Assembly (NCBI RefSeq): GCF_902170305.1
Contig: NZ_CABHWW010000028.1
Location: 186,001-250,000, forward strand
Source of the DNA: Yersinia alsatica
Lineage (GTDB): Bacteria > Pseudomonadota > Gammaproteobacteria > Enterobacterales > Enterobacteriaceae
Length of the DNA stretch: 64,000 nt
Direction: 5' to 3'
Shown here: positions 8,277 to 16,567 of the stretch, piece by piece
How the letters are laid out: each line of letters opens with the position of its first letter
How positions within the stretch are numbered: the first letter of the stretch is position 1
Position numbers and translations under genes: made by a program
Notes under the pieces: generated by a model
Database searches by the model: none
The model's input: only the letters and a program-made list of their open reading frames with translations
Told to the model about the DNA's origin: nothing

Positions 8277-9077
8277 ATGAGTAACACAGGTTGGATAAAT
8301 TTAAATAAGAAAGTGGTTATTGTTACCGGCGGCGCTTCTGGAATTGGTGCCAAGATTGCGCAGAACCTGCATGATAATAATAGCATTGTCGTCATCAGTG
8401 ACTTACGAGAAAGTGAAGAGTGCAAAACTAATTCTGATCTTTTTATTCAGTGTGATATTACCAATAAAAACAGTGTTGAACTTATGGTTCAAACGGTAAT
8501 AGAAAAATATGGGAGAGTTGATGCATTAGTTAATAATGCAGGCGTGAATAGACCGAGACTTTTAGTCGACCATTATAAAAAGAATAATGCTTATGAAGCC
8601 TCCGAAGAAGATTTTGATTTTATTGTTAATGTAAATCAGAAAGGGCCTTTTTTATGTGCTCAGGCTGTCGCAAGGCACATGATCGAAAGCCAACATGGTG
8701 TCATTGTTAATGTTTCCTCCGAAGCAGGTACTGAAGGCTCTGCCGGACAAAGTATTTATTCTGCGACGAAAGGAGCATTAAATAGTTTTACTCGCTCATG
8801 GGCCAAAGAGTTGGGTAAATTTGGTATCCGAGTTATTGGCATTGCTCCCGGCATAAATAAAAGAACCAATATGAATAGCGATGAGAACTATCGCGCACTG
8901 GCTTATACACGAGGGCTTGATCCGGACAATATCGATAACGATTACACCGGTTCAATTCCATTGGGGCGCGCAGGTGAACATCATGAAATAGGCGACCTGG
9001 TGACATATCTGGTATCCGATCACTCTAGTTATATCAGTGGAACGACGATAAATATTTCCGGAGGCAAGTCGCGGTAA
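8277..9077 (+). CDS. SDR family hexitol-6-phosphate dehydrogenase, SorD-like
   Basis: 266 residues of the classical short-chain dehydrogenase family. NAD(P) motif TGGASGIG near residue 20, NNAGVNRPRLLVD, catalytic Ser in VNVSSEAG and YxxxK in QSIYSATKGAL. The sequence follows from memory that of SorD, the sorbitol-6-phosphate 2-dehydrogenase of the Klebsiella sorbose operon, over most of its length (LNSFTRSWAKELGKFGIRV, final SGGKSR). It should oxidise the hexitol phosphate delivered by the PTS to a ketose phosphate. AGGAG precedes the ATG, and the gene starts 9 bases after the SIS gene. Confidence 0.88.
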   Translation: MSNTGWINLNKKVVIVTGGASGIGAKIAQNLHDNNSIVVISDLRESEECKTNSDLFIQCDITNKNSVELMVQTVIEKYGRVDALVNNAGVNRPRLLVDHYKKNNAYEASEEDFDFIVNVNQKGPFLCAQAVARHMIESQHGVIVNVSSEAGTEGSAGQSIYSATKGALNSFTRSWAKELGKFGIRVIGIAPGINKRTNMNSDENYRALAYTRGLDPDNIDNDYTGSIPLGRAGEHHEIGDLVTYLVSDHSSYISGTTINISGGKSR

Positions 9078-9121
9078 GGAAAGTATTTATTTAGCTTTAA
9101 AGTTCCCTCGTAACCCTACTT

Positions 9122-10567
9122 ATGGGAAATACTAAGATGCCTAATACAATAAATGACAAAGCACAGAAAGATAAAACTTTTCTCGTAAAAGTACAAAGGT
9201 TTGGTAATTTTCTAAGTGGAATGGTAATGCCTAATCTTGGCGTTTTTGTTGCCTGGGGCTTAATTACAGCATTATTTATTCCTACCGGATGGATCCCAAA
9301 TGAACACCTAGGCGCACTGGTCGGCCCCATTCTGACCTATTTGCTGCCGCTATTAGTCGGCTTTACTGGCGGTTTTATTGTTCATGGACAACGAGGCGGA
9401 GCCATTGGTGCCTTGGCAACAATGGGGCTGATTATTGGCTCCTCAGTCACCATGCTGAGTGGGGCCATGATTATGGGGCCATTTGCTGCATGGATAATGA
9501 AAAAAATTGACCAGTATCTGGATGGAAAATTCAGAGCGGGTTTTGAAATGCTGATCAGTAATTTCAGCATGGGGATTGTCGGCCTGGTTATTACACTGGC
9601 TGGATATATCATTATCGGCCCGATCATTGCGGGTTTGATTCATATGTTATCCGCCGGGGTAGACTGGACAATAGCCCACGGTTTACTGCCTTTTATTTCA
9701 ATTTTTGTTGCGCCAGCCCAGGTACTCTTTTTAAATAATGCCATTAACCACGGCATCATGGCCCCGCTAGGTTTAGAGCAGGTTGCCGCTACCGGTAAAT
9801 CTATTCTCTTCTTGGTTGATGCCAACTGTGGGCCTTCAGTTGGTACACTGTTGGCTATTTCATTCTTTGGCAAAGGAATGGCGAAAAAGACGGCGCCAAC
9901 CGCGGCATTAATTGCCGGTGTCGGTGGGATTGGTGAAGTTTATTTCCCGTTCGTCCTAATGAAACCCGTATTGGTCTTTGCCACCATGGGGGGGATCACC
10001 ACTTCACTGACTTGTTTCATGTTATTAGGCGGCGGTACCGTTGCGACACCTTCACCTGGCAGTTTCTTTGCCATGCTGGTGTTAACGCCCAAAGGTGCCA
10101 TGTTAGGTAACTTGGTTGGGTTTTTTGCCGGGATGGCGGTCTCCTTTATTATTGCCGCTGTTTTACTGAAATTAGATAAACGCCCTGAAACTATCGATGG
10201 AACTGAGTCTGTTGATACACACTCAGCCAACAATGCTAATAGCGAAGTTTTAAACACCCAGGGTGCGCGAAATATTGAAAAGATTATTGTTGCCTGTGAT
10301 GCCGGTATGGGCTCTAGTGCCATGGGGGCTTCAGTGCTAAAAACAAAACTGAAGAAGGCGATGATAGATATTAAAGTGGCTAACGCAAAAATAGAGGAGA
10401 TCCCCAGCGATACCGACTTGGTTATTACACATATTCAACTAATAGATCGCGCCAAAAAGTTACATGGAGATAAAGGGATCACTTTCATGTCGATCACTAA
10501 CTTTATCGAGGGAAGCCAATATGATGAAATTGTGGAATATATAAAAAATAATAAAATAAGCCGTTAG
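9122..10567 (+). CDS. PTS EIICB component, mannitol type
   Basis: 481 residues. The membrane EIIC domain (about 1-340) closely follows E. coli MtlA in order and motifs (GNFLSGMVMPNLG, FIPTGWIPNE, LFLNNAINHGI). The EIIB domain at the C-terminus has its phosphocysteine at Cys392 in CDAGMGSSAMG. There is no EIIA domain; that is encoded at 6078. The mannitol permease GIHE motif is GIGE here (Gly271-Glu272) and the ANPGP segment is ANCGP, so a substrate other than mannitol is likely. The first ATG (9122) has a poor Shine-Dalgarno; the in-frame ATG at 9137 has GGGA upstream and may be used. Confidence 0.9.
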   Translation: MGNTKMPNTINDKAQKDKTFLVKVQRFGNFLSGMVMPNLGVFVAWGLITALFIPTGWIPNEHLGALVGPILTYLLPLLVGFTGGFIVHGQRGGAIGALATMGLIIGSSVTMLSGAMIMGPFAAWIMKKIDQYLDGKFRAGFEMLISNFSMGIVGLVITLAGYIIIGPIIAGLIHMLSAGVDWTIAHGLLPFISIFVAPAQVLFLNNAINHGIMAPLGLEQVAATGKSILFLVDANCGPSVGTLLAISFFGKGMAKKTAPTAALIAGVGGIGEVYFPFVLMKPVLVFATMGGITTSLTCFMLLGGGTVATPSPGSFFAMLVLTPKGAMLGNLVGFFAGMAVSFIIAAVLLKLDKRPETIDGTESVDTHSANNANSEVLNTQGARNIEKIIVACDAGMGSSAMGASVLKTKLKKAMIDIKVANAKIEEIPSDTDLVITHIQLIDRAKKLHGDKGITFMSITNFIEGSQYDEIVEYIKNNKISR

Positions 10568-10576
10568 AAGTGATTG

Positions 10577-10608
10577 GAGGGGATGCTGCTGATATCCCCT
10601 CTTTTTTT
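10577..10608 (+). terminator. Rho-independent terminator of the PTS operon
   Basis: GAGGGGAT (10577-10584) and ATCCCCTC (10594-10601) pair around a 9-base loop, followed by seven T. It starts 10 bases after the EIICB stop and lies between convergent genes. Confidence 0.85.
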
Positions 10609-10621
10609 AGCCTGTTTTGTA

Positions 10622-11254
10622 TTAACGCTGTGGCCTTTTAGCCAAAATAGCCTCGCCGATGACCACATTGCCCGTTTTTATCAAATTTTCGCTGACCCCC
10701 TTGGCATCGGCATCATCTTTGTTCTGACTGAGTTTCATGACTCCGCTGAGTTCTGTAATAACCACCTCGACACCGACAATGGCTTTGACCATGGCAGTGA
10801 TATAGCTTTCTGGCGCATCAGTTAGTTGCCAAGGAGTAAGCTGACCAGATTCTTGCTGGTGTGTCAGGCGGGCCAACTGCTCACGAATATCGTCTTCATT
10901 ATCATGAATAATGAGCTTTCCGCGCACTTGGGCTACCTGATAATTCCAGGTTGGAACCTGTTTATGATGTTGGTGTTTGCTGGGATACCAAGTGGGAGAA
11001 ATATAGGCATTTTCGCCGCGAAAAATCACCAGTACCTCTTCGTTCCCCTCAATATTCTGCCAAACAGGGTTTGCTCTTGCTACATGGGCATGTAGCGAAC
11101 CCGCCCCTTGGTCTGTAGCACGATATTCAAAGGGAATATGGCATGCATCAAGTATTCCCGCTTGCTGGTTGATGAGAATACCCAATGGATACTGTTTAAT
11201 AAGGGCATGCAGAACTTCTGGACGATGTTCCTGAAACTGACGCGGAGAGTACAT
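10622..11254 (-). CDS. PaiB-type FMN-binding split-barrel protein
   Basis: 210 residues from the ATG at 11252-11254, which has AAAGGAGTG upstream; the longer frame to 11311 lacks such a site. It begins MYSPRQFQEH, a typical PaiB start, and later has a split-barrel FMN-binding pattern with HVARANPVW, FRGENAYISPTWYPSK and NYQVAQVRG. Bacillus PaiB is described as a negative regulator, though many members are simply flavin-binding proteins. It is divergent from the MocR-type regulator at 11411 and is its likely target. Gene order PaiB-like/MocR/DMT exporter is a common type of arrangement. Confidence 0.85.
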   Translation of the reverse strand: MYSPRQFQEHRPEVLHALIKQYPLGILINQQAGILDACHIPFEYRATDQGAGSLHAHVARANPVWQNIEGNEEVLVIFRGENAYISPTWYPSKHQHHKQVPTWNYQVAQVRGKLIIHDNEDDIREQLARLTHQQESGQLTPWQLTDAPESYITAMVKAIVGVEVVITELSGVMKLSQNKDDADAKGVSENLIKTGNVVIGEAILAKRPQR

Positions 11255-11410
11255 ATTCCACTCCTTTAATGATTGGCTTGCTCTGTTTTCTGTGCAAATA
11301 GGTATTCGCACAGCAACTCGCGCGGCTCGCTGACTTATGGCGTCGAAATTACGGCAATGGTGGTTTACTATTAAGTACCAGATTGCAGATTAATTAATGG
11401 GCCACAATAG

Positions 11411-12904
11411 ATGTCGAGAAAAGCCAGAGTGGTTGATATTCCGGTTATTGGTGAACTTGATCGAACCGCTGGAAATCTTAGCCTGCAACTGGCGCGATCA
11501 CTGCGCAAAGCCATTCATAAAGGTGAGCTTAAAGCAGGTGACCTTCTGCCTTCGACCCGCGTTCTTTCCAGTGCACTCAATGTTGCCAGAGGCACAGTGC
11601 TTGAGGCTTTTGAACAGCTAAAAGCCGAGGGTTTTCTGGAGATGCAATATGGCTCTGGTACACGCGTAGCGCGATTACTGGAAAGTGATTGCAAAAAGCC
11701 ATCACCCACAATACCTATCATTGCTGACGATATTCCTCTGTCGGCTCAGGCGCAGGCCTTCGCCCTGACTGCGGCTCAAATGAAACCATTGGCCCCGGTG
11801 CCTTTTGCTGTTTCTGTTCCCGCATTAGACACCGCACCTGACGACATCTGGCGGCGTTTAGGTAATCGAATTCGCGCCAAAGGGCCGGGTGCACCTTCTG
11901 GTTACGGTGATCCGCAGGGGGCGCTGGCACTGCGCGAAGCTATCTGTGAATATGTGCGAAAAGCGCGATCAGTTCACTGTACGCCGCAGCAGATTATTAT
12001 CACCTCTGGAACACAGCAGGGGTTATATCTGGCGACCCAGATATTGCTGGACTCAGGTGATAGCGCATGGGTTGAAGAACCGGCTTATCCGGGAATTACC
12101 GCCATTTTTGCCAGTGCGTTCCGCGACAGAACTATGGTCAGAATCCCTGTTGCTGAGTCGGGGATTGATGTGGCCGTCGGGCGAGAAATCGCGGGAAATG
12201 CCAAGGCTGTGTTTGTCACTCCCTCGCATCAATACCCATTGGGGATGCCCATGAGCATGGCGCAGAGAAACGCGCTGTTGGCATGGGCAAAAGAGCATAA
12301 ATCCTGGATAGTTGAGGATGACTATGACAGTGAAATGCGCTATTCCGGCCACCCATTTGCCTCTCTTCAGGGGCTGGATCCCGCCAGAGTCATCTATCTA
12401 GGGACTTTTAGTAAAGTGCTATTTCCTTCACTGAGACTGGGATATGCCATTGTTCCAGAACTGCTAGTCGATGCTTTTTGCGGCGCAAGAATATTGATGG
12501 ATCGCCATCCCCCTAGTGCTGATCAGTATGTGTTGGCCAGTTTTATGGCCGAGGGGCATCTTGATCGGCATATTAGGAAGATGCGCAGCGTATATGCGGA
12601 AAAACGCAAAGTACTGATTGAGGCCATCAGAATTTATATTGATGTTGAACTTGGCGAACTACAGCCCTGTGATCAGGGGATGCATATGGTGTTGTGGCTC
12701 AAACGAGGATTGGATGACTGCGTGGTCGCACAAAAATGCGCACAGGCGGGAATCTCCTTGCGGGCTATTTCGCCCATGTATGGCACAGCACGCCGCCGAT
12801 CTGGGTTACTCCTTGGGCTTGGCGGATACAGTGACCAAGAAATCACTCGAGCAATCATCAAATTAAATGGGATTATGGTTTCACTGACGCAATCGGGTCG
12901 GTAG
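11411..12904 (+). CDS. MocR/PdxR-type GntR regulator with aminotransferase domain
   Basis: 497 residues. N-terminal GntR winged helix (about 20-85: GDLLPSTRVLSSALNVARGTV, then GFLEMQYGSGTRVA). After a linker comes a fold-type I aminotransferase domain (about 130-490), with the PLP aspartate region VEDDYDSEMRYSG and the PLP lysine in GTFSKVLFPSLRLGY. MocR regulators bind PLP and respond to PLP plus an amine ligand, often PLP/GABA/taurine-type molecules. It is divergent from the PaiB-like gene, with 156 bases between them to hold both promoters. The ligand is unknown. The start has only a weak Shine-Dalgarno. Confidence 0.9.
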   Translation: MSRKARVVDIPVIGELDRTAGNLSLQLARSLRKAIHKGELKAGDLLPSTRVLSSALNVARGTVLEAFEQLKAEGFLEMQYGSGTRVARLLESDCKKPSPTIPIIADDIPLSAQAQAFALTAAQMKPLAPVPFAVSVPALDTAPDDIWRRLGNRIRAKGPGAPSGYGDPQGALALREAICEYVRKARSVHCTPQQIIITSGTQQGLYLATQILLDSGDSAWVEEPAYPGITAIFASAFRDRTMVRIPVAESGIDVAVGREIAGNAKAVFVTPSHQYPLGMPMSMAQRNALLAWAKEHKSWIVEDDYDSEMRYSGHPFASLQGLDPARVIYLGTFSKVLFPSLRLGYAIVPELLVDAFCGARILMDRHPPSADQYVLASFMAEGHLDRHIRKMRSVYAEKRKVLIEAIRIYIDVELGELQPCDQGMHMVLWLKRGLDDCVVAQKCAQAGISLRAISPMYGTARRRSGLLLGLGGYSDQEITRAIIKLNGIMVSLTQSGR

Positions 12905-12949
12905 AAAATAATGGGGCTAAACCCATCCATCGGCCCTATTGTTTCTGAT

Positions 12950-13198
12950 TTATCTGGAAAATCTCTTCGCGCCAAATACGCATACCAACACACTCATTGC
13001 CAGTAATGCTGCGATCACCGCTCTCATTCCAGTCAAGAATAGGGGAGAGAACTCCAATACCGCGACGCGTGTTGCGGGCAAAGAGCCACTGAAAATAAGC
13101 ATTCGGATGAAGCCATTGAGCCAGCCTTGCGTCAGTTTATTGTCTGTTTGCTGGTTTAAGGCAACAGCCCGGCCAGTTTTTTCTGAATAATTCGCCAT
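12950..13198 (-). pseudogene. Truncated EamA/DMT-type exporter, N-terminal remnant
   Basis: 82 codons from an ATG at 13196-13198. After a polar start comes a motif typical of the first EamA repeat (IFSGSLPATRVAVLEFSPLFLTGMRA) and a second helix (AALLAMSVLVCVFG), then a stop at 12950. DMT exporters of this family have about ten helices and 280-310 residues, so only about two helices remain. The 3' part is missing right next to the end of the MocR gene (12904), pointing to a deletion. The frame can be extended upstream to 13294 but that part shows no family resemblance. Confidence 0.65.
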
Positions 13199-13867
13199 TC
13201 CCGTACGACTCCAATCCCGATGAAAAAGGTGCCTAACTTGGCAATCTATCGTAATAAGTGACAGATTATTTTCCTGATTAAGTGGTCTATGCACAGGTCC
13301 ACATTATGGGATTCTCATTGAGCCACTTTGTATCTGATTTAGAAATGTAGCTTAACTATTAGCTGAATTATGAGGAGCAGTGAGGAGGTAGTTTGAACAA
13401 CATATTCTATTTAATCATTTTTTCTCTATTTATTTATATTTAATTTTCGATATCATTTATATTTGAATGATTTGCTATATATTTAAAATTATGTTTAATA
13501 TTATTTAAGGTTAAATGAGTTTAATTTATTTTATTCTGTGTTCTGAAATGTATTTATCATTAATGTTATCAATGCCTTTCGTATTTGTCATATATATCCA
13601 TATGATATTTCTAGCCCATAATTTCAATTAAATCAATTCGATAAAAACGTGACAAAATAAAAATTATTCAAACGTAAACATCTCGGGCCACATGTAAATA
13701 AAAAACCACAATTAGCATTAAATATATTTAATGCTAATGGATAGCGCATTTATGTTTTGCAACCATTATATATCCGGGCAATGTCTCTACCCTGAATTAG
13801 GTAGGGGATTAGTCTGGTTGTCTTAATTATTAATCTTGTTGAATATTATATTAGAGGCATTATAAGC
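13199..13867. other. AT-rich intergenic region upstream of the O-methyltransferase
   Basis: About 670 bases, very AT-rich from 13400 onward. It contains a perfect 28-base palindrome (13711-13738) and should hold the promoter of the gene at 13868. I see no ORF of interest. The composition resembles H-NS-silenced DNA. Confidence 0.6.
13711..13738. promoter_or_regulatory. Perfect 28-base palindrome
   Basis: The left half ATTAGCATTAAATA is followed directly by its exact reverse complement, with no spacer. It lies 130 bases upstream of the O-methyltransferase start. It could be an operator for a dimeric regulator or a weak cruciform; it has no T-tract, so a terminator is less likely. Confidence 0.45.
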
Positions 13868-14899
13868 ATGGAAACTAATAAGACACTTACACCTGAAAGT
13901 GAAAAAGCTGCATTATTTTTAATGGATCAAGTCATGAGCTATACCTATCAAGCTGCGCTTCGGGCCGCCGCTCTTTTAGGGGTAGCCGACCATCTTTTAG
14001 ATAAACCAAAAACAGTGAAAGAACTTGCGCAAGAAATGGGTGTGGAAGAGCAACCTTTGCATCGGGTAATGCGGCTACTGGCGACACGAGATGTCTTTAA
14101 AGAGATTGGCGGGCAGAAATTTGAGCTGACTCCAGCGGCGGAGCTGCTATCTAAGTCCTCACCTCACTCACTGCGAGCGGCAGTATTGATGTTGACTGAT
14201 GAAACCTTCTGGCGTCCATTAGGAATCATTGCCGAAAGTGTTCACGGTCACTCGGCCTTTAAGAAAATATTCGGCACTTCTTTCTTCGAATACTGGTCAA
14301 AACCTGAAAATCACACGCCTGACAGAGATTTTCATGCTGGCATGTCTTCTATGTCCAATGTGGAAAATGCTTGTTTGGTACGCAGCTATGACTTCCCGAA
14401 AAATGCGACGGTGGTAGATGTGGCTGGGGGCATGGGGGGATTGCTGTTGAGAGTATTGCAAGCTAACCCGACCCTTCACGGTATTTTATTCGATCGCGAG
14501 CCGGTGGTGGCAAGAACCCGTCTGGGTGAACTGGGGGATGATTCGCGCTGGGAACTCCAGTCTGGTAGTTTCTTCGAGTCATGTCCGTCAGCCGATATTT
14601 ATATGCTGAAATATATCGTCCACGACTGGCCGGATGAAAAATCAGTTGAAATATTGAGCAACTGCCGTAAGGCAATGCGGCCTGACGGCAAGGTGCTGAT
14701 TATGGACACTATTATTCCGGAGAATAACCATCCACACTTCGGAAAAACCATGGATATTCTCATGTTAGCCAGTTTTGACGGTGGCAGAGAGCGTACCGAA
14801 ACTGAGCTAAAAGGACTGCTGGCCAAGGCTGATCTGAAAATTAACCGCATCATAGATACAGGCACTTACCTCTCGATCATTGAAGCTGTTGCGCGTTAA
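13868..14899 (+). CDS. SAM-dependent O-methyltransferase (COMT/Methyltransf_2 type)
   Basis: 343 residues. The N-terminal winged-helix dimerisation domain (about 15-105) carries LGVADHLLDKPKTVKELAQEM and LHRVMRLLATRDVF. The C-terminal Rossmann domain has the SAM motif VVDVAGGMGGLLLRVL and the YIVHDWPDEKSVEIL segment typical of this family, whose histidine is near the catalytic site. Relatives methylate hydroxyls of phenolics, quinones and polyketides. GAGG precedes the ATG. It is followed on the same strand by an outer-membrane MetA-type protein and a Tat-exported P450-like protein, suggesting modification of a small aromatic or lipid compound. The substrate is unknown. Confidence 0.85.
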   Translation: METNKTLTPESEKAALFLMDQVMSYTYQAALRAAALLGVADHLLDKPKTVKELAQEMGVEEQPLHRVMRLLATRDVFKEIGGQKFELTPAAELLSKSSPHSLRAAVLMLTDETFWRPLGIIAESVHGHSAFKKIFGTSFFEYWSKPENHTPDRDFHAGMSSMSNVENACLVRSYDFPKNATVVDVAGGMGGLLLRVLQANPTLHGILFDREPVVARTRLGELGDDSRWELQSGSFFESCPSADIYMLKYIVHDWPDEKSVEILSNCRKAMRPDGKVLIMDTIIPENNHPHFGKTMDILMLASFDGGRERTETELKGLLAKADLKINRIIDTGTYLSIIEAVAR

Positions 14900-14910
14900 C
14901 GAGATAGTCA

Positions 14911-14944
14911 TCTTCGTCCCTGATAGAAAAAGGAGGGACGAGGA
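14911..14944 (+). terminator. Hairpin just after the O-methyltransferase gene
   Basis: TCTTCGTCCCT (14911-14921) pairs with AGGGACGAGGA (14934-14944), with one G-T pair, 11 bases after the stop codon. There is no U-tract, so termination here is uncertain. Confidence 0.4.
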
Positions 14945-15055
14945 TTCAATACGGCGATATTCTTCGCTAGAGGCATAATAAAAATGGGAATATTGAGGTT
15001 GTTGCTTGTTACATATTGATATTCCTGAGATAGAGTCTCCCACTTTTCTTTTAGT

Positions 15056-15104
15056 CAATGTTTAAGGCCATCACTGATCTTGTCAGTGATGGCCTTAAAC
15101 ATTG
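15056..15104. repeat. Perfect 22-base inverted repeat hairpin
   Basis: Arms 15056-15077 and 15083-15104 are exactly complementary over 22 bases around TCTTG. The left arm begins CAATGTTTAAGGCCATC. It is unusually long and perfect for a terminator and has no T-run on either side. It could be a factor-independent barrier between genes, an mRNA-stabilising or processing structure, or the remains of a mobile element end. Confidence 0.6.
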
Positions 15105-15242
15105 TGTTCGATAGAAAATAAAAAGTATTTTTGAGGGTTATTTATCATTGAGTTTTTTTATAATTATCTGGATGTAAGTATTTCAGAAATAGTATAAATG
15201 GCTTAATGTGTTATCAACTCTATTATAAAGAGAGTCTCCATT

Positions 15243-16145
15243 ATGTATCTTTCTCGCCGGTTCTACCCATTGCTTTATCTTACCGCCACTCTCTTTCCTA
15301 TCAATAGCTTTGCTGGGTCTGCTCGTGATTATCTTAATGCCCCAGTTGATTCATGGCTGGGGTTTTATAATGCGGGTTATTCATCTTCGGTGACTCCAGA
15401 AGATGGTATGGATATTACGTCTGATGTGAGAGCAAATGTATTATCTCAATCTTTTATGCTGACTCGTACGATGGATTATTGGGGGAGAACCGGGGGGCTT
15501 TCATTGGTTCTCCCTTACCGTTACGTTGAAACCCATTCTGATGACTTCCGGGCTTCTACTCGTGGCGTATCTGATATCGGCATGTTGTGGCAAATTAATT
15601 TGTTTGGCGGGCCGGCATTGAGTCGCGAGCAATTCCGCGCCTTTATTCCGGAAACCTTCTCCAGTTTTCATTTTTATCTTGGCACTCCATTGGGAGAATA
15701 TGATGCACACTCCGCTCTAAATCCCAGCTCAAATCGATGGGTTTTTTCGCCAACCCTGAACTATAGCTATACGCCAGATCAAGGCTGGACATGGCTTGAG
15801 ACTTATATTACGACGACCGTATTTACGGACAATGATAACTACCAGGTTGCTGGAGCCTCTAAACTTGCTCAGGATCCTCTGGTGGTAATTGAGGGGCATG
15901 CCAGTCGCAATATTACACCGCAAATATGGGTATCTTTCGATAGTTATTACAATGTTGGTGGTGAGACACGTATTGATGATGTTGCTCAAGATAATGCTGC
16001 TAATACCTTGAGGTTGGGGACCGGGATCGGCATCAGAGCCTGGAGCGGCGGTGACATTATTGTGAATTATGAACGTGTTGTTGCCAAGCCATCGCAGCAG
16101 CCTGAGTCCCAAACAATCAGGATGACGTTACGTCAATTTTGGTAA
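15243..16145 (+). CDS. MetA-pathway-type (phenol degradation/SphA family) outer membrane protein
   Basis: 300 residues with a signal peptide (basic start MYLSRR, hydrophobic run, cleavage near SFAGS). The mature part alternates polar and hydrophobic residues as in a beta-barrel, and ends with aromatic FW (LRQFW), the usual outer-membrane-protein C-terminus. The pattern matches the MetA-pathway phenol-degradation transporter family (early LNAPVDSWLGFYNAGYSSS, late GIGIRAWSGGDIIVNYERV). Such proteins are thought to pass hydrophobic compounds across the outer membrane. It lies between the O-methyltransferase and the periplasmic P450-like gene, so it may import the substrate or release the product. 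Confidence 0.75.
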   Translation: MYLSRRFYPLLYLTATLFPINSFAGSARDYLNAPVDSWLGFYNAGYSSSVTPEDGMDITSDVRANVLSQSFMLTRTMDYWGRTGGLSLVLPYRYVETHSDDFRASTRGVSDIGMLWQINLFGGPALSREQFRAFIPETFSSFHFYLGTPLGEYDAHSALNPSSNRWVFSPTLNYSYTPDQGWTWLETYITTTVFTDNDNYQVAGASKLAQDPLVVIEGHASRNITPQIWVSFDSYYNVGGETRIDDVAQDNAANTLRLGTGIGIRAWSGGDIIVNYERVVAKPSQQPESQTIRMTLRQFW

Positions 16146-16567
16146 CGAAAGTTGGGTTGATACTGAGTAACCACATTATTTTAGTGGAATATTGCGTCAT
16201 TTAATTAATGGCAATTAAAAGTATCGAGGAATTAATTAAAATTAGAATTTGAATTCAAAAGTAAAATAACTCTCATCGGGTATCTGTCTTAGGCGGAATA
16301 TTTAACTCTGGATGACTTTTAATTAGTGATTTTATAGAGTTAGTGTTTTTTATTTATTTTCCATGAGATTAATCTTGCCTTTTTATAAGTGAGGCAGGAT
16401 AAATAGTAAGAATGTTCCCAGTAAAATTTGTGACTCTTAAAATAATACAAGTGTGACTTTGATCGCTATATTCAGTGATGGAATAATAAGTATATTAACT
16501 TTGTTTATATATTCATTAAGAAAATCAATGGCTGGTATGTGTTATTTTCAATGTGAGGAGTGCAGAT
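16146..16567. other. AT-rich intergenic region upstream of the P450-like gene
   Basis: About 420 bases without a convincing gene. The right end carries the GAGGAG ribosome binding site of the gene at 16568. The length suggests the P450-like gene has its own promoter. Confidence 0.55.

Noticed and set aside
10574-11095. Two plus-strand open frames opposite the PaiB-like gene
   Set aside because: They are antisense shadows; the minus-strand frame has clear family motifs and a strong ribosome site.
11340-11410. TGGT...ACCA imperfect dyad in the paiB-like/mocR divergent region
   Set aside because: Only half of the bases are symmetric; too weak to call an operator.
12950-13294. Longer 114-residue version of the DMT remnant
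   Set aside because: The extra 32 N-terminal residues show no family resemblance and no ribosome binding site.
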